Below, piece after piece: positions 7,109 to 15,683 of a stretch of 27,104 nucleotides of DNA; positions within the stretch are counted from its first letter, which is position 1; every line of letters starts with the position of its first letter. A model generated the notes under the pieces. It was not told where the DNA came from and ran no database searches. It was given only the letters and a program-made list of their open reading frames with translations. Origin of the DNA: an uncultured Collinsella sp. (GTDB taxonomy: Bacteria > Actinomycetota > Coriobacteriia > Coriobacteriales > Coriobacteriaceae); the NCBI GenBank assembly GCA_900545165.1, contig UQYA01000013.1:1-27104 (forward strand), written 5' to 3'. The position numbers and the translations under genes are program-made.

Positions 7109-8757
7109 TGAAGGCGATCTGGCTTGCGTGCTGCGCGTGCGGCGATTACGGGCTGCTACAGCAGGAAGTCGAGGGTCGCGATGTGGGCGCACAGGTGCTT
7201 CGCGTGGGGGATCTGGACGGGCTGGTATCCATGGCGCGGGCGTTTCCCTCGCGCCGCGGTGCCGCCATCATCGCGGCATCTCTGTTCGATACCGAAGACG
7301 TGCGGAAGACCGTTGCGCGCCTGACGGCCGAGGGCCGTGTGAGTCGCGTCGTCGTGTTGATCGAGACGCTTGACCCGTCGGATATCGAAGGGCTGTTTCG
7401 CGCGGGGGCGACCGAGGTCATCGCTGCGCACAGTTTGTGCGGCAACGGGCGCGCGGGCGAGGGAACGGTTGATTCCGATCGGCGCATGACGATTGAGCCC
7501 GATGCTTTTGTTGATAGGGAACCCGGGGCGCCTCGCGCTACAAGAGGCCCGCGTGTTGATGAATATGGAAAAGCGGAAGCCGAGCATGGTCGGCGCCCCC
7601 GGGACCCCCTTGCATACGATGACGCTGGAGGGCCGGTACCGTATGGCGATGACGTTCTGGCTGAAGATATGGGATACGTGCACGGCATAAATCTGGCCGA
7701 TGAGCTCGACGAGGTCGAGGGTTTTGCCGGGGTTGGCGAGCCGTGTGCCGCTGCGTCTTTGGCTTCGGAACCGCAGCCCGGGCAGCCTGCCATGCCGGCT
7801 TGGGCTCAGCGCGTGACCGCGGCGGGGGAGACGGGGATGTTGTCGCCCGCGTCCGTGTCGCCGGTTCCTGCACCGTCAGCCCCCGCGCTGTCGGCGGACG
7901 TTTCGGTTCCATCGCGTCGGGCACCGGTCGTCTGCGCCGTTTCGGGTTCGGGCGGTTGCGGCAAGTCGACGATCGTTGCCACCATGGCGCATGCGGCGTC
8001 GCTGTTGGGTTTGCGTGCCGCTGTGCTCGACTTGGACCTCATGTTTGGAAACCTATACGATCTGCTGGGCGTCGATGCCCCGCACGATATGGCGACGCTT
8101 ATTGAGCCGTCGGCGGCGGGCGCATTTGCCGAGCCGGATATCGTGGCTGCATCGATGCGCGTCGCTCCGGGCGTCACGCTCTGGGGACCTGTCGCGGCCC
8201 CCGAGAAGGCCGAGCTCATGGCACGTCCGGTGGAGCTATTGCTCGATGTTTTGCGTCGCGAATCCGACGTGGTCTTTGTCGACACCTCGGTCTTTTGGGG
8301 TGATGCCGTGGCCGCCGCGGTGGCGGCGAGCGACCGTTGCCTGGTCGTAGGCGATGCGGCGGTATCGTCCGCGACATCCGCTTCGCGCGTCATTGAGCTG
8401 GCGAGCCGCGTGGGCGTGCCGCGCACGCGCATGAGCGCCGTGTTCAACCGGTTTGGTGCGCGCGGTGCCGACGAGGACGTCGCCATGCGCTTCGAGATTG
8501 CCTGCGCACTGAGCTCCAAGATCCGCATTGCCGATGGCGGTCAGGACTTGGCCGCGCTCATGGCATTCGGTCGCGCCGACGAGGCAGTGGGTCAGACGAG
8601 CGCTTTTGCGACCAGCGTGCGCGAGGCCACGCGCGAGATGCTCGTGGAGCTGGGCTGCGCCGTCGGTCCCTGGAGCGATATGGTCGCTGACCGCGCGACC
8701 CGCACCGAGCGCCCGCGCATCCGTCTTCCCTGGTCGCGTGAGGGTGATTCGCGATGA
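7108..8757 (+). CDS. tadZ: TadZ/CpaE-like pilus-localisation ATPase
   Basis: The start ATG at 7108 overlaps the cpaB stop; a GTG one codon earlier is also possible. GGAGG lies 9 nt upstream. The 549-residue protein has three parts. An N-terminal receiver-like fold (about 1-115) lacks clear phosphoacceptor context. A long acidic then Pro/Ala/Ser-rich linker of low complexity spans about 120-270. The C-terminal third is a MinD/ParA-type ATPase with the deviant Walker A GGCGKST (K286) and the LDLDLMFGN switch segment. TadZ/CpaE places the Tad machine in the cell, usually at a pole, and recruits the TadA motor. The linker is longer than I would expect for the family. Confidence 0.88.
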   Translation: MKAIWLACCACGDYGLLQQEVEGRDVGAQVLRVGDLDGLVSMARAFPSRRGAAIIAASLFDTEDVRKTVARLTAEGRVSRVVVLIETLDPSDIEGLFRAGATEVIAAHSLCGNGRAGEGTVDSDRRMTIEPDAFVDREPGAPRATRGPRVDEYGKAEAEHGRRPRDPLAYDDAGGPVPYGDDVLAEDMGYVHGINLADELDEVEGFAGVGEPCAAASLASEPQPGQPAMPAWAQRVTAAGETGMLSPASVSPVPAPSAPALSADVSVPSRRAPVVCAVSGSGGCGKSTIVATMAHAASLLGLRAAVLDLDLMFGNLYDLLGVDAPHDMATLIEPSAAGAFAEPDIVAASMRVAPGVTLWGPVAAPEKAELMARPVELLLDVLRRESDVVFVDTSVFWGDAVAAAVAASDRCLVVGDAAVSSATSASRVIELASRVGVPRTRMSAVFNRFGARGADEDVAMRFEIACALSSKIRIADGGQDLAALMAFGRADEAVGQTSAFATSVREATREMLVELGCAVGPWSDMVADRATRTERPRIRLPWSREGDSR

Positions 8758-10082
8758 GTCTGCAGACGCGGATTAAAGCCGCTGGCGCGGCCGCCGCGGC
8801 TGCCCCCGTTGATGCGGGACGCCGCCGTGCCGTTAAACGCCGCACCAAGCGTGCGGTGATGGACCGCGTGGGCTACGACGAGGTGGCGCGCATCAGCGCC
8901 TACGTCGACCCTGCCCTTGCCCGCTCTGAGCTACGTCCGGCGGTGGAAGCGGCGCTCAACGTGGAAGAGCCAACCGACTTGGCGACGCCTGAGCGTGAGA
9001 CCATCATCGACGAGATCCTAGATGACGTGGTGGGCCTGGGACCGCTGCAGCCGCTCATCGAGGACGACACCGTTACCGAAATCATGATCAACGGCTGTCG
9101 CTCTGCCTTTTTTGAGCGCAGTGGCGTTTTGTATCCCATCGAGCACGCGTTTGAGGACGACGAGCAGATCCGTGTGCTCATCGACCGTATCATCTCGCCG
9201 CTCGGCCGTCGTATCGACGAGCGTAGCCCCATCGTCAACGCCCGCCTCAAGACGGGTTATCGCGTCAACGCGGTGATTCCACCCGTGGCGATTGACGGGC
9301 CAATCCTCACCATTCGTAAGTTCTCGGACCGTATCTGTTCGCTGGACGAGCTTGTGGGGTTGGGGTCACTGCCGCTTTGGTATGCGCAGCTGCTGTCGTG
9401 CGCGGTGTCGTTGCGGCAGGACTTGGCGGTTGCGGGAGGCACGGGGTCGGGCAAGACCACGCTGCTCAACGCGCTGTCGTGCGAGATTTCCACCGGCGAG
9501 CGCATCGTGACGATCGAGGATTCCGCCGAGCTCAAGTTTGCACATCACCCACACGTTGTTCGTCTGGAAGCGCGTGAGGCGTCAATCGAGGGCGAGGGTG
9601 CGGTGACGATTCGCGACCTGGTGACCAATGCTCTGCGTATGCGCCCCGACCGCATCGTCGTGGGCGAGGTGCGCGGTGCCGAGTGCTGCGACATGCTGCA
9701 GGCCATGAACACAGGCCACGACGGCTCGCTCACCACGCTCCATGCGGGTACCGAGCAGGAGACCGTGGTTCGCCTGACGCTGCTTGCGCGCTACGGCATC
9801 GATTTGCCGAGCGAGCTTATCGAAGAGCAGATCGCCATGGCGCTCGACGGCATCGTGATGTCCGAGCGTCATGCAGATGGCAGGCGCTTTGTGGCCTCAT
9901 ATTCGGGGGTTCACCGCGGCGCGTCGGGCGGCGTTGAGCTCGAACGCTACGTGACGTTCGATGCCGCCGAACGCACCTGGACGCTCGACCGCGAGCCGCC
10001 GTTTATTGCGGAGGGCTTGCGGTCGGGAACGCTCACGCAAGAGGAGGTGGACGAATGGAGATCGCTATGCCCCTCGTCGTAG
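8754..10082 (+). CDS. tadA: TadA/CpaF pilus-assembly motor ATPase
   Basis: The ATG overlaps the preceding stop in an ATGA arrangement, so translation is coupled. The 442-residue product is a type II/IV secretion ATPase of the CpaF/TadA branch. It is cytoplasmic and powers assembly (and in some species retraction) of Flp pili. Visible motifs are the N-terminal domain ending in the EIMINGC stretch typical of CpaF, Walker A GGTGSGKTT (K234), an Asp-box region VTIEDSAEL, and RPDRIVVGEVRG as Walker B. The His-box motif GHDGSLTTLHA also follows. The length is usual for the family and no key residue is missing. Confidence 0.97.
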   Translation: MSLQTRIKAAGAAAAAAPVDAGRRRAVKRRTKRAVMDRVGYDEVARISAYVDPALARSELRPAVEAALNVEEPTDLATPERETIIDEILDDVVGLGPLQPLIEDDTVTEIMINGCRSAFFERSGVLYPIEHAFEDDEQIRVLIDRIISPLGRRIDERSPIVNARLKTGYRVNAVIPPVAIDGPILTIRKFSDRICSLDELVGLGSLPLWYAQLLSCAVSLRQDLAVAGGTGSGKTTLLNALSCEISTGERIVTIEDSAELKFAHHPHVVRLEAREASIEGEGAVTIRDLVTNALRMRPDRIVVGEVRGAECCDMLQAMNTGHDGSLTTLHAGTEQETVVRLTLLARYGIDLPSELIEEQIAMALDGIVMSERHADGRRFVASYSGVHRGASGGVELERYVTFDAAERTWTLDREPPFIAEGLRSGTLTQEEVDEWRSLCPSS

Positions 10083-10981
10083 GGGGTTTGGCGGGGCTTT
10101 CTGTCGCGACGGCGTGTGGGGCAGAGCCTCGTGTGCGGCGGGTGCCGCCGGCGGAGTTGGCGCGCCAGACGCTCGAATCGATGGCGGAGAAACTGCCCCG
10201 TGAGTTGACGGAAAACGACCTGCTGACAAAGATTGCCCGCTCGTGGGCGTCGCTGATCCTCGCAGATCGCCTTGGGTTTGCTATTGAGGATAACGCGGCT
10301 CGTCTGGCATTTCTGCTGCTGTCGAGCGGTATCTGCAGCGTTTTGCTGGCCGTTGCGTCGTTGTCGCCCATCGGCTTTGTCTTGGGGCTGGTGGCGCCGT
10401 TTGGCGTGGGTGCCGCGCGTGACACCTTCGATCGCCGACGCGAACAGCATGATGTAGAAGAGGCCATGCCCGAGGCATTCACGGCGTTATCCATGTCGCT
10501 TGCCTCGGGGCATTCGCTGGCACAGGGCATGCGCTTTGTGGGCGCCCATGCGCAAGAGCCGGTGCATACCGAGTTTTTGCGGGTGGCGGCGGCAATCGAT
10601 TGCGGTGTCTCGGCGACCGACGCACTCGATGACCTACTCGTTCGCATCGATGCCCCCGGCCTTTCGCTTGTCACCTTGGCGCTCAAAGTATCGCAGCGTA
10701 CCGGGGCCCCGCTTGCCGGCTTGCTATCCGAGGCGTCGAGCATGGTAGGGGAGCGCATTGAGCTCAAGCGCCGCCTGGATGTTAAGACGTCACAGGCACG
10801 TATGTCGGCACACATGGTCGCGGCGATGCCGGCGGGCATGTGCGCGGTACTTGCTTTGCTTTCGGCAGACTTTCGCCGCGGTCTTGCGACGCCGGCTGGT
10901 GCGGGCGCCGTGGTGCTGGGACTTGCCCTCAACGTCGTTGCCCTGGTAGTTATCCGGCGCATTATGCGGGTGGAGTTATGA
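10055..10981 (+). CDS. tadB: TadB inner-membrane platform protein
   Basis: The ATG at 10055 has AGGAGG 7 nt upstream and overlaps the end of tadA by 28 nt. The 308-residue protein has an N-terminal hydrophobic segment, a hydrophobic pair at about 85-125, then a T2SSF (GspF-like) cytoplasmic domain, including MPEAFTALSMSLASGHSL. Two C-terminal membrane helices (about 250-300) follow. With TadC it should form the membrane platform that couples the TadA motor to the growing pilus. The next gene overlaps its stop in an ATGA arrangement. Confidence 0.9.
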   Translation: MEIAMPLVVGGLAGLSVATACGAEPRVRRVPPAELARQTLESMAEKLPRELTENDLLTKIARSWASLILADRLGFAIEDNAARLAFLLLSSGICSVLLAVASLSPIGFVLGLVAPFGVGAARDTFDRRREQHDVEEAMPEAFTALSMSLASGHSLAQGMRFVGAHAQEPVHTEFLRVAAAIDCGVSATDALDDLLVRIDAPGLSLVTLALKVSQRTGAPLAGLLSEASSMVGERIELKRRLDVKTSQARMSAHMVAAMPAGMCAVLALLSADFRRGLATPAGAGAVVLGLALNVVALVVIRRIMRVEL

Positions 10982-11619
10982 ACGCCCTGGTCGGGGTCTC
11001 GGCTTGTCTGTGTGCCCTGAGCGTATTTGCCGCGACAGGTTTGGAGCGTGCGGATACTCGCAAGATTGCAGAGGCATGCAAACGTGAGGCGGTACTGGTC
11101 ATTGCTGCGGGCTGTTCGGTGATTGATGTCCTGACCGCGCGAATGAAGGGCGCGATTGGGACGGGCGGCCCGGCACAGGTGTCGCTCGGTGAGGTGTCCG
11201 AGATGATCGATGTGGTGCGCCTGGGGCTTTCTGCCGGCCTTTCGTTTGACGCGGCGCTCGAGATTTTCTGTGCCAATCGTCGGTCGGCGCTGGCCGTCCG
11301 TCTTGAGCGAGCCTGCATGGCGTGGCAGGTGGGCGTGGGGACGCGCGAGGCCGAGCTGTTGGCTGCCGCGCGTGATTTGGACGTGAGGGCGCTCGAGACC
11401 TTTGCCATCACGGTGGGGCAGGCGCTTGCCCTGGGCGCTCCGCTGGCCGAGACGCTGGCTGCTCAAAGTCGCGAGATCCGTGCGGCCCATCGCGCCGCAG
11501 TCGAGCGCGAGATCGAGCGCGCACCGGTCAAGTTGCTGATTCCCACCGGCACGCTCATCTTGCCGGCGTTGCTTCTGTCCATATTGGGCCCGCTGCTGGG
11601 AGCAGGCGGGATGATGTAG
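10978..11619 (+). CDS. tadC: TadC inner-membrane platform protein
   Basis: The ATG overlaps the tadB stop (ATGA). A longer in-frame reading from 10840 is only the antisense-like shadow of tadB. The 213-residue product has an N-terminal membrane helix, a T2SSF domain (VSEMIDVVRLGLSAGLSFDAAL and a later ITVGQALALGAPLAETL), and a C-terminal membrane helix. It is shorter than TadB and shorter than TadC of Gram-negatives, because the N-terminal hydrophobic region is reduced. Gene order and domain make the TadC call good. Confidence 0.87.
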   Translation: MNALVGVSACLCALSVFAATGLERADTRKIAEACKREAVLVIAAGCSVIDVLTARMKGAIGTGGPAQVSLGEVSEMIDVVRLGLSAGLSFDAALEIFCANRRSALAVRLERACMAWQVGVGTREAELLAAARDLDVRALETFAITVGQALALGAPLAETLAAQSREIRAAHRAAVEREIERAPVKLLIPTGTLILPALLLSILGPLLGAGGMM

Positions 11620-11629
11620 GGAGGAATAC

Positions 11630-11863
11630 ATGAACACGATGACCGACATTGCCGGCAAGGCTTGGAGCTGGGCTTTTTGCCGGGCAATCCGCGCTCGCCA
11701 GCGTGCCAAGGCGCTGTTGCGGGAGGAGAGCGCGCAGGGCACTACCGAATACGCCATCTTGGTCGGCGTGCTCGTAGTGATCGCGATTATCGCCATCGTC
11801 GCGTTTAAGAGCAAAGTCGAAGAACTATGGAACGCGATCAAAGACGGCATCAACAGCCTGTAG
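11630..11863 (+). CDS. flp: Flp-type pilin
   Basis: This is the probable major pilin: 77 residues, with GGGAGGAATAC just before the ATG. A basic leader of about 35 residues ends in REESA, followed by QGTTEYAILVGVLVV and a long hydrophobic helix. Cleavage after Ala would put Glu at +5 and Tyr at +6, as in Flp pilins. A short amphipathic tail (EELWNAIKDGIN) ends the protein. It lies directly after the platform genes. A prepilin peptidase is needed, but none is encoded in this window. Confidence 0.92.
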   Translation: MNTMTDIAGKAWSWAFCRAIRARQRAKALLREESAQGTTEYAILVGVLVVIAIIAIVAFKSKVEELWNAIKDGINSL

Positions 11864-12390
11864 GAGGCAGGCGGCCTGTTGGTTCGCCGCTGGTGCTCGT
11901 CTGTTTGCTCGTGGCAATAGCGGTGACGCTTTGGGGGCTGGGTGTTGCGCGGCAGCAGCGTCCAGGCGCTACTGCCGATTTGGGATCGGGCTCGGCGGCA
12001 GTGTCACAAGCGGAAGGCGCGCAAGATTTGGGCGGTCAGAATGCCGCCGTCACGGCTCGGACCTTTTTGCAGGCGCTCGACGAGCGGGCTGCCAGCGCGA
12101 CGGAGCCGTCTGCAAGCAACGCGATCGCGGTTCGGCTCGCATGGTCCGAGGACCGGCCGATGACCGAGGCGGCGGCGGATATGTTACGCGCCTACCGCGA
12201 GGTGCCAACGGCCCAGCTCGCCCTGAGCGGCTATCTCGATATTAAGGGCAACGTATGGGGCGCCATCGTGCGCGATGGGCGCGGCTGGGTCGATATGGTG
12301 ACGGTTGCCGCGGATGCTGGCGATGCTTCGTGTCGTCTGCGCGCCGTGCGTCTGGTCCCGCAAACAATAAGCGCAAAGGAGGGATCGTGA
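11827..12390 (+). CDS. Membrane-anchored Tad-locus protein, unknown family
   Basis: The longest frame starts at an ATG inside the flp gene. The more natural hydrophobic start would be near a GTG at 11893, but the good AGGAGG at 11862-11867 is too far from it, so the start is unsettled. The product (up to 187 residues) has one membrane helix (about residues 22-40) and an extracytoplasmic part. A low-complexity Ala/Gly/Ser stretch is followed by a folded-looking domain with the segment GYLDIKGNVWGAIVRDGRGWVDMV. It has no pilin motif and I do not recognise the family. Its position between two pilin-like genes suggests an envelope component of the Tad machine. Confidence 0.65.
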   Translation: MERDQRRHQQPVGGRRPVGSPLVLVCLLVAIAVTLWGLGVARQQRPGATADLGSGSAAVSQAEGAQDLGGQNAAVTARTFLQALDERAASATEPSASNAIAVRLAWSEDRPMTEAAADMLRAYREVPTAQLALSGYLDIKGNVWGAIVRDGRGWVDMVTVAADAGDASCRLRAVRLVPQTISAKEGS

Positions 12391-12391
12391 A

Positions 12392-12610
12392 ATGCATGGC
12401 GTTCTGCGTGAGGAATCTGCCCAGGCGACGGTCGAATACGCCATCGTCACGGTGGCGCTGTTATCGATCGTGCTGGCGATTGTGGGACTTTGGCGTGCTG
12501 GCACCGATGGACGCTTGGCGGCGCTGGTTGAGCGGGCGGCATCCCATGGCGTTGCCTCGACGTCGGTTATCGACGCCGCTGCGGGCGCTAAGGACATCGC
12601 GTTGTATTGA
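12392..12610 (+). CDS. Small pseudopilin-like protein
   Basis: The ATG at 12392 follows AAAGGAGGG closely. The 72-residue product starts MHGVLREESA, then QATVEYAIVTVALLS and a hydrophobic helix. This is the same processing-site pattern as in Flp (Ala, then Q-x-T-x-E-Y), but with a very short leader and a longer Ala-rich tail. It is probably a minor pilin or pseudopilin of the Tad system. The next gene overlaps or abuts its end. Confidence 0.75.
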   Translation: MHGVLREESAQATVEYAIVTVALLSIVLAIVGLWRAGTDGRLAALVERAASHGVASTSVIDAAAGAKDIALY

Positions 12611-13082
12611 TATCGCGCGCGAGGACCGGGCGCAGTCTACGGTCGAGGCCGCTTTTTTGCTGCCGACGTTTCTGACGCTCATCCTTCTCGCACTGCAACC
12701 GGTGTGCCTGCTCTATACGCGCGCGGTCATGGAGTCTGCCGCTGCCGAGACCGCGCGGCTCATGACCACGACGACGGCGGAGGACGACGATCTTAAGGAG
12801 TTCACCCGCCGCCGGCTTGCCGCAGTGCCCAACGTTTCGATCTTTCATGCCGGCGGGCCGTTGTCGTGGGATATCGAGCTTGGCCGGGCCGGTGCGGGTG
12901 GTGTCTCGTCCGTGTCCGTTTCCGGCGAGGTCAAGCCGTTGCCTGTGATCGGTGCGTTTGCGCAGGCTATGGGTGGTACCGCCGAGGGCGGCTACGTTGA
13001 GCTCAAGGTCGATGTCTCGTATCAATCGCGTCCCGAATGGCTGGAGGGAGATTATGATTCGTGGATTGCTGCATGGGATTAA
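12546..13082 (+). CDS. TadE-like minor pilin
   Basis: The protein contains EDRA, then QSTVEAAFLLPTFLTLILL and a membrane helix, followed by an extracytoplasmic beta-rich domain of about 120 residues ending in SYQSRPEW. This is the TadE architecture (pilin-like N-terminus with Glu at +5 after Ala). The start is uncertain. I list the ATG at 12546, which overlaps the upstream gene by about 65 nt and has only a weak ribosome site. A non-standard ATT at 12606, 12 nt after an AAGGA, would start the protein just before the motif. The 3' end overlaps the next gene by 29 nt. Confidence 0.72.
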   Translation: MALPRRRLSTPLRALRTSRCIDIAREDRAQSTVEAAFLLPTFLTLILLALQPVCLLYTRAVMESAAAETARLMTTTTAEDDDLKEFTRRRLAAVPNVSIFHAGGPLSWDIELGRAGAGGVSSVSVSGEVKPLPVIGAFAQAMGGTAEGGYVELKVDVSYQSRPEWLEGDYDSWIAAWD

Positions 13083-15207
13083 GCGTTTCTGGTCTAGATG
13101 CGTTTTGACGTGCCGTCCGAGCTGCCATCGCAAGCGAGGCGGCTTTATGGGCCGCGCCGGTATCGACCTGTTTATCGAAGACGGTGCCTACACCACGCTT
13201 TCTTCTGCCGTGGTCATCCTAGTGGTGCTCACGTTGTTGTTTTCGTCGACCGCGGCGATATGGAGCATGTCGCGTGCCGGGGATACCCAGGTGGCGGCCG
13301 ATAGCGGCGCGCTGGCGGGTGCCAACGTGGTGTCGTCCTATCACACGGCTGCCACGGTGGTTGATGCGAGCATCTTGAGTCTGGGGCTAGCGGGGTTTGC
13401 CACAATCGGGACGGGCCTGGTTGCCATTCTCATCCCAGGTGCCGAACCAGTTGCCGGCAATATGGTCGACACCGGGATTGAGATCATTAAAACGCGCAAC
13501 AAGTTTGCCAAAAGCGCATCGGAAGGCTTGCAGAAAATCGAGACGGCTCTGCCGTATCTGATTGCCGCGCGTGCCACGCAGGCGGTGTCGGCGCAGGATA
13601 CCGATAGTGTGGCCTATACCGGTACGGCGCTTGCCGTGCCCAGGACATCCGAGTCGGATTTTGTTGCGCTCGAAGGGTCCGAGATCTCGACCGATGCCAT
13701 TAAAGATGCATCGGAAGATTTGGAGCGCGCGGCCGAGGAGCTGCAAAAAGCATCGGAGGAGACGGCGAAGGCCAAAGAGCGCGCCTGGCTAGCGGATTGC
13801 GGTGGGTCGGATAAAGGTTCGGTCGGCAGCTGTTCGTGTATGTGGGAGCGCGCAAAAAGCCTAACGGATCTCTCCGGTGTTCAAAATCCGCATTACTCAT
13901 CGAGCGTTACGTGGGAGCCCCAAGTGGCGCTCAATCGATCGAAGGACTACTACCATCGGCGTCTGGCAAGCGAGAAGCCCCAAGGCTCGAGTGTCGAGAT
14001 GAAGGCAGAGTCTGCGGCGCGTAAGGCGTTTTATACCTATGCGAGTGCGGAGGTCGATCGGGCATATATAACTGAGAACGGAGACAGGGTTTCCTCCTAT
14101 ATTCCGCTGCTGCCGCGCAACTCTGATGAGGTTCGGGCGACGGAACTCTATACCGATGCGGTGTGGCCGACGAGTGTGAACGATGACAAGGCGTATCTGC
14201 ATTACGGGACGACCTGCCCTAACTATAAGAAAGGAACGCCGAGCGGATTTGCTTCGGTTGCCGATTACGATGGGCAGGATAAATGCAGCAAATGCCATTT
14301 TGGCGTTTCGTCGCTTGGTGCTGTTGCGGCGCCTTCAACCTCTATCGAAAACGGCTTCGAGTATCACTTTGACAAGTTTAAAGACGCCCTGGAGGACTAC
14401 GTTGACTGTCGCAACAAGGAGCTTGAGCTCGAGCGTCAGACCGAGGACGAAGCCGACCGTGCGGGCGATGCGTTCGATACCGCCATCAAAGAACTTTCCG
14501 GTGAGCGCCCGCGCATCGCTCCGCCCGGTCGCAACGGCGTGGTCGCCTTTGCGGTTTCGGGTGCCATCTCGAGCCCCGATGAGCTCGGCTCTTCGTTTAA
14601 CGCGGCGGTCAGGCTTGGCGAGCGCGGTGCTATCTCTGCTGCGGTGCTGGCACCCGATGACGCGACGGCGCAGAACAACGTTCTCTCGCGGTTTTTCTCG
14701 ACGTTGGAGGAGCGTTCGGGCGGTGTTGCCGGCGTACTCGATGGCGTCATGGATGTTTGGGGACGGCTGCTTGTGGGATACGGAGACATCCAAGGCTCGG
14801 CTGACGAGCTCATGGGCGAGATGATCGATGGCCTGGGAGGGGGCAGCGGTGCGTTGGGCTCCATTGCGTCGTGGCTCGGCGATACCGTTTCGGCGTCCGT
14901 GGCGGCGCTGGGCTTGGAGCCGTGCGACTTGCGCCTGCGAAAGCCGGTGCTGACCGACACCGCCAATGTCATCAAGAGCCCGGGGTCTGACATCACAGGT
15001 CTTTCTAAAGTGCAGGACAAGCTACGAAGTATTCCGCTGGGCGTGACCGACCCCAAGGCGCTTTGCGAGGCGTTGGAATATCAAGTCGAACGCACCATTA
15101 GCGGCACGGTGTTCACACTTGCGGAGATTCCTCTGCCCGGCGGCGGCTCCATCCCGCTCACCGTCGATGTCGCCACGCTGGTTGGCGCTCTGGGCGGTGG
15201 GTCGTAA
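13054..15207 (+). CDS. Large TadG-like surface protein of the Tad locus
   Basis: The ATG at 13054 has GGAGGGAG just upstream. The 717-residue product has a basic leader and one membrane helix (about 45-70). It then has the TadE/TadG-type segment DTQVAADSGALAGANVV seen in proteins with a putative von Willebrand-like Tad region. A second hydrophobic stretch (about 110-135), an acidic coiled coil (about 210-245, ASEDLERAAEELQKA), and a long extracellular part follow. The outer part has several cysteines, including CPNYKKG and then KCSKCHFG, whose C411-x-x-C414-H415 forms a CxxCH. It is much larger than TadE. The best reading is a TadG-like wall-side scaffold or adhesin tip. The C-terminal half matches nothing I recognise. 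Confidence 0.7.
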   Translation: MIRGLLHGIKRFWSRCVLTCRPSCHRKRGGFMGRAGIDLFIEDGAYTTLSSAVVILVVLTLLFSSTAAIWSMSRAGDTQVAADSGALAGANVVSSYHTAATVVDASILSLGLAGFATIGTGLVAILIPGAEPVAGNMVDTGIEIIKTRNKFAKSASEGLQKIETALPYLIAARATQAVSAQDTDSVAYTGTALAVPRTSESDFVALEGSEISTDAIKDASEDLERAAEELQKASEETAKAKERAWLADCGGSDKGSVGSCSCMWERAKSLTDLSGVQNPHYSSSVTWEPQVALNRSKDYYHRRLASEKPQGSSVEMKAESAARKAFYTYASAEVDRAYITENGDRVSSYIPLLPRNSDEVRATELYTDAVWPTSVNDDKAYLHYGTTCPNYKKGTPSGFASVADYDGQDKCSKCHFGVSSLGAVAAPSTSIENGFEYHFDKFKDALEDYVDCRNKELELERQTEDEADRAGDAFDTAIKELSGERPRIAPPGRNGVVAFAVSGAISSPDELGSSFNAAVRLGERGAISAAVLAPDDATAQNNVLSRFFSTLEERSGGVAGVLDGVMDVWGRLLVGYGDIQGSADELMGEMIDGLGGGSGALGSIASWLGDTVSASVAALGLEPCDLRLRKPVLTDTANVIKSPGSDITGLSKVQDKLRSIPLGVTDPKALCEALEYQVERTISGTVFTLAEIPLPGGGSIPLTVDVATLVGALGGGS

Positions 15208-15683
15208 TGAGTATCCGCATGCGTCTGCGCGAGGAGCGCGCCCAAGCGACGGTTGAGATGGCAGTGGTTACGCCCGTTTTGCTGGTGCTGGCACTCATCG
15301 TGTACAACGTCATGGTCTTTGCCAGCGCTGTCGCGCGCTTCGACCGCGTGGTGCCCGACATCGTGTTGGCGCACGCTGTGGCACCGGGCGGGGAGGGTGA
15401 CGAGAACTCTGCCGATGCCTCGGTGACGGTCCAGACTCAAATTCTGAATGCCATGGAAGGCTATGACTTGCAGATCGAAGTGTCGAGCGAGCAAGGCGCG
15501 AAGGCATCAGATGGTGGCCTGCTCTCCCTATCCGGTACGTTTAGGACCTACACCTGCACCATGCACTATGAGCCGTGGCCGACTTCTCTCAGCATCGCTG
15601 GCGTTCCGCTGGGGGCGCCGACAACGTTGTCGCACGAGCGCGCGGTGACGGTCGATCCATGGCATCCGGGGGTGGTCATGTGA
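15207..15683 (+). CDS. TadE-like minor pilin
   Basis: The start overlaps the preceding stop (TAATG), giving 158 residues. The N-terminus MSIRMRLREERA, then QATVEMAVVTPVLLVLALIV, is the fourth copy in this operon of the Ala / Q-x-T-x-E processing pattern. The helix is followed by an extracytoplasmic domain with a single cysteine in TYTCTMHYEPWP. It is probably a minor pilin or TadF-like component. The downstream DUF192 gene overlaps its stop. Confidence 0.8.
   Translation: MSIRMRLREERAQATVEMAVVTPVLLVLALIVYNVMVFASAVARFDRVVPDIVLAHAVAPGGEGDENSADASVTVQTQILNAMEGYDLQIEVSSEQGAKASDGGLLSLSGTFRTYTCTMHYEPWPTSLSIAGVPLGAPTTLSHERAVTVDPWHPGVVM

Noticed and set aside
10033..11853. 606-residue antisense open frame opposite tadB, tadC and flp
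   Set aside because: It has no recognisable domain. The sense strand carries a continuous, overlapping Tad operon.
12255..12545. Longer start for the TadE-like protein
   Set aside because: The upstream frame overlaps two real genes and reads as low-complexity shadow. The motif-bearing part begins near 12606.
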